Shown in pieces: positions 6,182-11,330 of a stretch of 11,330 nt of DNA. Within the stretch, counting starts at the first letter, position 1; each line of letters begins with the position of its first letter. The notes beneath the pieces were generated by a model. The model did not search any database, had not been told where the DNA came from, and was given only the letters and a program-made list of their open reading frames with translations. The DNA is from Eubacteriaceae bacterium (GTDB taxonomy: Bacteria; Bacillota; Clostridia; Eubacteriales; Anaerofustaceae). Both the position numbers and the translations under genes were made by a program. The stretch is taken from assembly GCA_017613995.1 (NCBI GenBank), contig JAGACT010000073.1:1-11330 (forward strand). The letters run 5' to 3'.

Positions 6182-7072
6182 ATGACAGGAACAATTGTAG
6201 CAATCGCAGCACTGGCAGTACTGCTGGTGATACTCGTAAGATGCATCTGCATCGTGCCCCAGGCCAGCGCATGGGTAATCGAATGCCTTGGCCGCTACAA
6301 GGAAACATGGGGAGCGGGACTCCATTTCAGGGTGCCCATAATCTACAGGGTCACCAAGAAGGTGTCTCTGAAGGAACAGGTGGCTGACTTCGAGCCCCAG
6401 CCCGTCATCACGAAGGACAACGTCACCATGAGAGTAGACTCCGTCGTGTTCTTCTACATCTTTGACGCCAGAGCCTTCGCCTACGGAGTGGAGAGGCCCA
6501 TAGCGGCCATCGAGAACCTGTCGGCCACGACCCTCCGTAACATCATAGGTTCCATGACGCTGGACGAGACCCTCACCAGCCGTGACGACATCAACGGCAG
6601 GATCACCGCCATACTGGATGAAGCCACCGACAAGTGGGGAATCAAGGTCAGCAGAGTCGAGGTCAAGAACATCGAACCGCCCAAGAGCATCCAGGATGCC
6701 ATGGAAAAGCAGATGAAGGCAGAACGTGAAAAGAGAGAAGCCATCCTTACCGCAGAAGGAAAGAAGCAGTCCGCCATCACCCTGGCAGAAGGTGAAAAGC
6801 AGGCCGCCATCCTCAGGGCGGAGGCCGTAAAGGAGCAGCGCATCCGCGAAGCGGAAGGTGAAGCCCAGGCGCTGCTGGCGGTCCAGAGGGCGAAGGCCGA
6901 ATCCATAAGGCTCATCAACGAAGCCGCTCCGGGAGAGGGCTACATCAAGCTCAAGTCCTTCGATACCGCGGAAGCAATGGCCAACGGCCAGGCCACGAAG
7001 ATCATCGTGCCTTCCGACATAGCCAACCTGGCCGGCACCATCGCAGCCCTTAAGGAAAGCTCCAAAGACTGA
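6182..7072 (+). CDS. SPFH/Band 7 (stomatin/prohibitin-like) membrane protein
   Basis: This 296-residue protein is of the slipin/QmcA type, which forms large oligomers on the membrane and is linked to membrane microdomains and quality control. An N-terminal hydrophobic segment (about 4-25) anchors it. The Band 7 domain follows (about 25-190), with the conserved start VPQASAWVIECLGRYKETWGAG and the block ATTLRNIIGSMTLDETLTSRD. A long Ala/Glu/Lys-rich coiled coil (about 175-245) contains repeated AEGxKQxAI units, and a short hydrophobic C-terminus ends near IVPSDIANLAGTIAAL. AGGAGG (6171-6176) precedes the ATG. The usual partner NfeD is not next to it; its stop codon TGA instead shares a base with the ATG of an unrecognised small membrane protein (TGATG). 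Confidence 0.93.
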   Translation: MTGTIVAIAALAVLLVILVRCICIVPQASAWVIECLGRYKETWGAGLHFRVPIIYRVTKKVSLKEQVADFEPQPVITKDNVTMRVDSVVFFYIFDARAFAYGVERPIAAIENLSATTLRNIIGSMTLDETLTSRDDINGRITAILDEATDKWGIKVSRVEVKNIEPPKSIQDAMEKQMKAEREKREAILTAEGKKQSAITLAEGEKQAAILRAEAVKEQRIREAEGEAQALLAVQRAKAESIRLINEAAPGEGYIKLKSFDTAEAMANGQATKIIVPSDIANLAGTIAALKESSKD

Positions 7073-7476
7073 TGAGGCTGCCCATGGAAGCGATCATTGG
7101 CATTCTGTGGGGCGTGGCAGTCATCTCTTCGGTCTTTAAGGCCATCTCCTCTGCCAGAAAGGGCAGAAGCAGCTCGTCGTCCAGAACAGGACAGAGCTAT
7201 ACGGCCCCCAACAGCACCCAGGTTTACAGACAGCAGGTCCCCTACACCGCCGTGAAGGAGACTGCATCCAGCATCCGGGAGAACGGGCTTCTGCTGGAGG
7301 ACCGAAAAAACGACTGGCTGGCGAAGCAGATGAGGGAGGAAGCGGAGATCTACCGCAGGGGGAGCCTCTACGATCTGGGGGCTGCCCATGAAGCGGACTG
7401 TGACGCGAGAAGGATAAAACTCTTCCACATCAGGACCCACAACACGAACGGAATGGACAAGAAAACATTTGAGTGA
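7072..7476 (+). CDS. Small membrane-anchored protein of unknown family, coupled to the Band 7 gene
   Basis: This 134-residue protein matches no family I recognise. One hydrophobic segment near residues 6-22 (AIIGILWGVAVISSVFKAI) is followed by a basic Ser-rich stretch (about 27-42), so it is probably a single-pass protein. The rest is a polar, charged, partly helical tail (LLEDRKNDWLAKQMREEAEIY). The ATG overlaps the preceding stop by one base, indicating translational coupling; an alternative in-frame ATG at 7084 with GAGG just before it is also possible. Position and coupling suggest that it works with the Band 7 protein, in the place where NfeD is often found, but it does not resemble NfeD. 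A hairpin terminator follows immediately. Confidence 0.75.
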   Translation: MRLPMEAIIGILWGVAVISSVFKAISSARKGRSSSSSRTGQSYTAPNSTQVYRQQVPYTAVKETASSIRENGLLLEDRKNDWLAKQMREEAEIYRRGSLYDLGAAHEADCDARRIKLFHIRTHNTNGMDKKTFE

Positions 7477-7483
7477 AATGCGG

Positions 7484-7515
7484 CAGACCTGCCTTCCGGC
7501 AGGTCTGTTCTGTTT
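7484..7515. terminator. Terminator hairpin between convergent operons
   Basis: CAGACCTGCC (7484-7493) and GGCAGGTCTG (7498-7507) form a perfect 10-bp stem with loop TTCC. On the + strand it is followed by TTCTGTTT, ending the Band 7 operon. It lies right after the stop of the minus-strand SdpI-like gene and may serve both directions. Confidence 0.75.
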
Positions 7516-7880
7516 CAGTCGGTACCTTCCTGATGTTCCTTCAGGGCTCTTTCGACTGGTATTATAGCACCAATAAGGGGGCCCATCTGGGCGTATATCA
7601 GAAAGACGGTCAGCTTACCCGCGCTCTCCGCGTCGGTCATAAGGATATATGATACGGCGGCCAGGGTGAAAAGGAGGGTTATAAGGCCCCACTTCATCCA
7701 GATATCCGCGATAAGCTCCTGGGCCAGCATCCAGGATTCCTCATCCCTCCCGGACCTTTTTGTCCTGTATCCTATCATGCTGTTCATCGGAGGAGGGAAC
7801 CTTTTGAGCAGCTTTCCCATGGTTATCATCGTCAGGGGCACGATCAGCAGCACCGCCGACATTATGATTTTCTCCGTCAT
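7515..7880 (-). CDS. SdpI-family small membrane protein
   Basis: This 121-residue protein has three hydrophobic segments (about 5-22, 64-82, 88-108). The signature between the first two, MIGYRTKRSGRDEESWMLAQ, matches the SdpI/YhfL family (GYRT...S...W..A), named for the immunity protein against the SdpC killing factor of Bacillus subtilis. It is a short, single-module member lacking the extra N-terminal domain of full SdpI. Most such short homologues have no demonstrated immunity role, and no toxin gene is visible nearby. GGAGGAGC precedes the ATG. It is the last gene of a four-gene minus-strand operon, 13 bases after the radical SAM gene. Confidence 0.8.
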   Translation of the reverse strand: MTEKIIMSAVLLIVPLTMITMGKLLKRFPPPMNSMIGYRTKRSGRDEESWMLAQELIADIWMKWGLITLLFTLAAVSYILMTDAESAGKLTVFLIYAQMGPLIGAIIPVERALKEHQEGTD

Positions 7881-7893
7881 GAGCTCCTCCGTA

Positions 7894-8781
7894 TCAGAAA
7901 TGCACGGCGCCTTCCCCTCCCCGGAGGGGCCGCAGGCCGAGTTTTGATTCGAGTCTTTCCCTTCTTCTGCCGAGTTCCGAAAGGAGCTCCTCTTTGTCTT
8001 CGGGCAGATATCCCTGCATCACGCAGATGTTGGAGGGATGCAGTCCGAAATATATGCAGTCCTCCATCAGGAGCAGTTCCAGGAATCGCTCCTCCTCGTC
8101 CAGGTATCCGCCCACGGTGGGCTCGGTGAATGCTCCGCTTCGCATGTCCTCATACAGGGGGCAGCCCTCCTCGGCGTGGATGGTACCCGTGAAGATCAGG
8201 GACGGCTGGGTCCTGTTCAGAAGCTGTGCCGTTTTTTCGGCGTTGATCAGCCCCTTTCCTTCCCCGGCGCAGCCGAAGATGACGTTGCCGAACCAGTCGA
8301 ACCCGGCGTCCTTGAGCCGGCAAAGCTCTCTAAGTGCCTCATCGGAGGTATATCCCTTGTTCATCATTTGCAGGGCTTCGTCAAGGCCGCTTTCCAGCCC
8401 TATGTTCATCTCGTTTATCCCCGCTTCCCTGATGCGCCTCAGGTCTTCGTCGCTCTTGTCTTTAATGTTCCTGACCGACGCGTACATGCTTATGGTCCCG
8501 ACGTTTTTCAGGGCGGTATGCACCTGGTCCGCGATTTCCACCAGGCTGTCCGCGTCCAGGCAGAAGGGGTCTCCGTTCTCCAGGAACACCCTTTCGGCAT
8601 CCGGTTCGTACTGCGAATAGTATCTCAGCTGTTCCTCAATGTATTCCGGGCTGCAGCGGCCGAAGCTCCCGTCCCGGTACATGGTACAGAAGCTGCAGCG
8701 GTTGTGGGAACACCCCCTGGTCACCTCCAGGAGCACCGAAGAGGCCTCGAAGGGCGGACGGTATATCAGATGATCGAACAT
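7894..8781 (-). CDS. Radical SAM protein with CX4CX2C cluster motif
   Basis: This 295-residue cytoplasmic protein carries the cluster motif TRGCSHNRCSFCTMY with C24, C29 and C32. The spacing is CX4CX2C rather than the common CX3CX2C, a variant I recall from a conserved group of uncharacterised radical SAM proteins. Further family landmarks are ENGDPFCL, the IGLESGLDE segment typical of the radical SAM barrel, and FGCAGEG. No extra iron-sulfur, B12 or SPASM domain is visible; the substrate is unknown. A good ribosome site (AAAGGAG, complement of 8788-8794) lies seven bases before the ATG. It lies 19 bases downstream of the AEC transporter and 13 bases upstream of the SdpI-like gene. Confidence 0.85.
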   Translation of the reverse strand: MFDHLIYRPPFEASSVLLEVTRGCSHNRCSFCTMYRDGSFGRCSPEYIEEQLRYYSQYEPDAERVFLENGDPFCLDADSLVEIADQVHTALKNVGTISMYASVRNIKDKSDEDLRRIREAGINEMNIGLESGLDEALQMMNKGYTSDEALRELCRLKDAGFDWFGNVIFGCAGEGKGLINAEKTAQLLNRTQPSLIFTGTIHAEEGCPLYEDMRSGAFTEPTVGGYLDEEERFLELLLMEDCIYFGLHPSNICVMQGYLPEDKEELLSELGRRRERLESKLGLRPLRGGEGAVHF

Positions 8782-8800
8782 GGTTTTCTCCTTTGCAGTG

Positions 8801-9739
8801 TCATATCAGGCCCAGGGCCCCCAGGGCGCACAGCCAGCAGAACAGGGTCAGGATGGACAGGGCGGAGCTCAGGGCCACTATCTGGCCCGCCAGGGTACCG
8901 TTTCCCCCCATGGATACCGCGGTGGAATAGGAATTCACCGCCGTCGGAGCCCCGCTGTACACCAGGACCGCTATGAGATCCGCTCCCCTTATGCCCAGGA
9001 GCGCCGCGGCAGTACACAGCACCAGGGGCATCAGGATCAGCTTGCCGGTGCATACCCGGGCAAGCTCCCGGCGGTAGGAGCTCATCTCCCCGAATTCGAA
9101 GGACGCTCCCAGGGCCATCATCGCCAGGGGCGTAGCGACCCCGGCGAGAGGATCGACGACTTTGTTCATCAGCAGGGCGGGAATACGGATCCCGGACAGG
9201 TTCAGAAGGATCCCCGCCAGGCTGGAGAGGACCATGGGATTTCTGATTATCCTGGATAGCAGCTTCCCAGCGGGCTCTTTCCGGTCGCTTCTGGAGACGA
9301 AGCTCAGGGTGGAGCACGTGTTCACTATGGGGGTTATCACCGCCACCAGCACCGCGCTCATGCCCAGGTCCCGGGGATAGAAGGCAGATACCACCGGCAC
9401 CACCAGCAGGCTGTAGTTTGCCTTGTGGATACCCTGCACTATCACCGGAGCGATGTCGTCGGGGTCGGAGCGCCGCCTTTGCCTCATCTCCAGAAAGATG
9501 TACGTGCACACGCAGCTTATGCCCACGAAAAGGGCGCACTTCAGGTCGAACTGGCCGTTAAGGTCTGCTCCAGCTATGTTTTCTATGATGCTCATGGGCA
9601 GAAACACCCTGAACACCAGGCTGCTCAGTATGTCCGCCGTTTCCCGGGTAACCAGGCCGATCCTTCCGAGCATAAGCCCCAGGGCCATAAAGCACAGAAG
9701 GGGGAACACCGCGGAAAACGACGCCGCTATTACCTGCAT
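8801..9739 (-). CDS. AEC-family (auxin efflux carrier-like) transporter
   Basis: This 312-residue integral membrane protein has about ten hydrophobic helices, an intervening charged loop (EMRQRRRSDPDD, about 84-95), and landmarks of the AEC family: an N-terminal FPLLCFMALGLMLGRIGLV block, RVFLPMSIIENI, GIHKANYSLLVVPVV, IIRNPMVLSSLAGILLN and PLAMMALGASF. The YSGAPTAVNSY segment in the last third matches the conserved GAP motif. Bacterial members export or exchange organic anions such as malate or malonate; the substrate here is not determinable. The start lies one base after the stop of the oxidoreductase gene, with only a weak GAAG ribosome site, so translation probably depends on the upstream gene. 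Confidence 0.9.
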   Translation of the reverse strand: MQVIAASFSAVFPLLCFMALGLMLGRIGLVTRETADILSSLVFRVFLPMSIIENIAGADLNGQFDLKCALFVGISCVCTYIFLEMRQRRRSDPDDIAPVIVQGIHKANYSLLVVPVVSAFYPRDLGMSAVLVAVITPIVNTCSTLSFVSRSDRKEPAGKLLSRIIRNPMVLSSLAGILLNLSGIRIPALLMNKVVDPLAGVATPLAMMALGASFEFGEMSSYRRELARVCTGKLILMPLVLCTAAALLGIRGADLIAVLVYSGAPTAVNSYSTAVSMGGNGTLAGQIVALSSALSILTLFCWLCALGALGLI

Positions 9740-9740
9740 G

Positions 9741-10817
9741 CTACTTCGCTGCGTTCTTTTCCCTTACCGCCGCGGCGGGACAGTTGTGGGGCATGCGGGG
9801 TCCGTACTGGCAGCTCTTGCAGTCGAAGCACTTCACGAAGTCCGCGCCGGTGAGCACCGCGTTCGGGAACGCGGGATCCGCCAGCATAGCCCTGCCCAGA
9901 TCCACCGTATCCACCAGGTCGTTTTCGATGAGGTGGTGCACCAGCGCCGGTTCGAAGATGCTGTTGACGCAGGAGACCGGCACCCTTCCCCTGAAATGGT
10001 CGTGGAAATGCACGCCCAGGGAGCATATGAGGTTGTAGGGTTCCGTTCCGTCCACCAGGGAGGGATCCGGATCCGTGATGCCGCTGGACACCTGCAGGAA
10101 GTCGCATCCGGCCTTTACGTATTCCTCCGCTATGATGAGCGCGCTCTCCAGGTCCGGATCCGCGCCTATGGTCCTGGCGGAAATGAGGAAATCCTCACCG
10201 CAGACCTTTCTTATCTTTGCTATGATCTCGGAGGCGAAACGGGCGCGGGCCACTGCGTCACCGCCGTATCCGTCGGTGCGCCTGTTGGTCTGGGCGCAGG
10301 CGAACTGGTTGATCAGGTAGCCGTGGCACGCGTGGAGCTGCACTCCGTCGTAACCGGCTTCCTTCGCCCTGACGGCCGCGTCCACGAAGGCCTTCTGCAT
10401 CGCGGGGATCTCTTCCGTCTTCAGTGCACGGCTCATGACTCCGCCCCTTCCGGGTATCTCGGAGGGACCCACCGGTTCTCCCACTGAGGGATTGGTGATG
10501 CCTCCCGTGTGGTTCAGCTGGATGATAACGGCGGAACCGTTGTCATGGCAGACCTTCGCGATCTGCCTGTGGCCTTCGATCTGGGAATCCTCCCACAGAC
10601 CCATGTGGGAGAAACCGAAACGTCCCGTGGGGAGCACGGCTGTGGCTTCCACGCACACGAGACCGGTGTATACGCTTCTTTCGCGGTAGTGCTCGATATG
10701 CTTTTCCGTTGCTTTGCCGTCAGCTCCCGCGTAGTCGAACTTCACCGTGGGAGCCATGGTGATGCGGTTGCGGAGGGTGGTTTTGTTTATTGTGATGGGA
10801 TCGTTTGCTCTGGTCAT
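9741..10817 (-). CDS. NADH:flavin oxidoreductase (Old Yellow Enzyme family) with four-cysteine cluster motif
   Basis: This 358-residue enzyme is a TIM barrel that should bind FMN and reduce activated double bonds. Family landmarks are LRNRITMAPT, IIQLNHTGG, DGVQLHACHGYLINQF and TNRRTDGYGG, and the phosphate-binding end VDLGRAMLADP. At the C-terminus four cysteines, C330, C333, C336 and C346 (CX2CX2CX9C), resemble the [4Fe-4S] site of the trimethylamine dehydrogenase/2,4-dienoyl-CoA reductase branch. The FAD/NAD-binding domain of those roughly 640-700-residue enzymes is missing: the protein ends 12 residues after the last cysteine. It may therefore take electrons from a separate partner. GAGG lies seven bases before the ATG. 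It is the first gene of the operon with the AEC transporter. Confidence 0.9.
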   Translation of the reverse strand: MTRANDPITINKTTLRNRITMAPTVKFDYAGADGKATEKHIEHYRERSVYTGLVCVEATAVLPTGRFGFSHMGLWEDSQIEGHRQIAKVCHDNGSAVIIQLNHTGGITNPSVGEPVGPSEIPGRGGVMSRALKTEEIPAMQKAFVDAAVRAKEAGYDGVQLHACHGYLINQFACAQTNRRTDGYGGDAVARARFASEIIAKIRKVCGEDFLISARTIGADPDLESALIIAEEYVKAGCDFLQVSSGITDPDPSLVDGTEPYNLICSLGVHFHDHFRGRVPVSCVNSIFEPALVHHLIENDLVDTVDLGRAMLADPAFPNAVLTGADFVKCFDCKSCQYGPRMPHNCPAAAVREKNAAK

Positions 10818-10861
10818 CTGATGCCTCTTTCCGATACGGGCACGAAGGCCCTTTTTCTTTA

Positions 10862-10867
10862 ATTATA
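10862..10867 (-). promoter_or_regulatory. Putative -10 box of the oxidoreductase operon
   Basis: TATAAT on the minus strand (complement of 10862-10867) lies about 45 bases before the start codon. No convincing -35 is seen; TTCCGA with an 18-base spacer is the best candidate. A small dyad GGAAA-CTGT-TTTCC (10888-10901) overlaps that region. Confidence 0.45.
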
Positions 10868-10956
10868 CAACACAAACTGGATGTTTCGGAAACTGTTTTC
10901 CCGAAGCGGGCGCACAAAACGGCGGAGGTCCCCGGAGGCTTTTGAGGAAGTTTTTC

Positions 10957-10984
10957 TTGACACATGATGCCGTTCTGATACAAT
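10957..10984 (+). promoter_or_regulatory. Near-consensus promoter of the aldo/keto reductase gene
   Basis: Perfect -35 TTGACA (10957-10962), a 16-base spacer and -10 TACAAT (10979-10984), with TGA immediately before it (extended -10). This is the strongest-looking promoter in the window. It diverges from the oxidoreductase operon. Confidence 0.8.
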
Positions 10985-11027
10985 ATATGTATACTTATTA
11001 AGCCAAAATATAATAACAGGAGGTTGT

Positions 11028-11330
11028 ATGGAATATACACTGCTTAAGGGAACAGGACTTAAGGTCTCCCGGTTCTGCCTGGGGACCATGACCTTCGGAG
11101 GTCAGACCAACGAGGAGGATTCCATCCGCATCGTGGACTACGCTGTGGATCACGGAGTGAACTTCTTCGATACAGCGGGGACCTACACGGGAGGCATCAG
11201 CGAGCAGTATCTCGGAAAGGCCCTGGAGGGCAAGAGGGAGAACGCCGTCATAGCCACGAAGGTGAACAATCCCAGGGGACCGCTGCCCAACCAGTCGGGC
11301 CAGGGCAGAAAGCACATCATGACTGACATC
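11028..11330 (+). CDS. Aldo/keto reductase, N-terminal part (runs off window)
   Basis: The open frame gives 101 codons and continues past the window edge. The N-terminus LKGTGLKVSRFCLGTMTFG is typical of the NADPH-dependent aldo/keto reductase barrel. Three of the four catalytic residues are visible: D48 and Y53 in FFDTAGTYTGG, and K78 in IATKVN; the histidine lies beyond the window. The segment SEQYLGKALEGKRENAVIATK fits the voltage-gated-potassium-channel-beta/YdhF-like branch. AGGAGG (11018-11023) precedes the ATG by four bases. Substrate is unknown. It is transcribed away from the Old Yellow Enzyme-type operon. Confidence 0.9.
   Translation, partial: MEYTLLKGTGLKVSRFCLGTMTFGGQTNEEDSIRIVDYAVDHGVNFFDTAGTYTGGISEQYLGKALEGKRENAVIATKVNNPRGPLPNQSGQGRKHIMTDI

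Noticed and set aside
7515..7880. Bacteriocin immunity system based on the SdpI-like gene
   Set aside because: No SdpC-like toxin, SdpA/SdpB or other bacteriocin gene is in the window. Short SdpI-family proteins are widespread without toxins.
8038..8976. Long + strand open frame (312 codons)
   Set aside because: It is antisense to the radical SAM and AEC genes, both with clear family motifs and ribosome sites. Its protein is low-complexity and resembles nothing; it is a by-product of GC-rich third positions.
9423..10487. Long + strand open frame (354 codons)
   Set aside because: It spans the antisense of two well-supported genes (AEC transporter and OYE-type reductase) and has no recognisable motif.

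Overview
The window most resembles a low-to-moderate-GC anaerobic Firmicute, probably a gut or rumen clostridium. This rests on strong AGGAGG-type ribosome binding sites, sigma-A promoters that often carry a TGn extended -10 box, short intergenic gaps, and gene families common in that group (SPL-type radical SAM, fused MsrAB, SdpI-like, AEC transporter, Old Yellow Enzyme-type oxidoreductase). No single marker fixes the genus. No stretch of more than about 245 bases lacks a gene.

Left part (1-3270, all + strand). The window opens in the 3' part of what looks like an IS200/IS605 (TnpB-type) element, with hairpins ending in a GTAGTTCAC-like right end. Next comes an AT-rich AAA ATPase with a C-terminal nuclease-like domain. 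Its promoter is overlapped by a perfect inverted repeat. A second inverted repeat with the same TTCCAAA-N19-TTTGGAA core and identical spacing lies just after its stop codon. Then comes a tightly coupled pair: a GyrI-like small-molecule-binding protein and an SPL-type radical SAM enzyme.

Middle (3280-7476). On the - strand are a two-gene unit (sugar O-acetyltransferase, hotdog acyl-CoA thioesterase), an acidic orphan ORF that looks like a truncated surface-protein tail, and a fused methionine sulfoxide reductase MsrAB with its own promoter and terminator. Diverging from MsrAB on the + strand is a Band 7/SPFH membrane protein whose stop codon overlaps the start of a small unrecognised membrane-anchored protein.

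Right part (7515-11330). A compact - strand operon reads, in transcription order: NADH:flavin oxidoreductase with a four-cysteine cluster motif, AEC-family transporter, radical SAM protein with a CX4CX2C motif, SdpI-like small membrane protein. Diverging from it is the first 101 codons of an aldo/keto reductase behind a near-consensus promoter; this gene is cut by the window edge.

Most of the window is ordinary chromosomal metabolism and repair. The most unusual part is the ATPase island at 1-1730: transposon end, AT-rich ATPase, and two matched dyads flanking it. I found no CRISPR array, tRNA, rRNA or complete insertion sequence.
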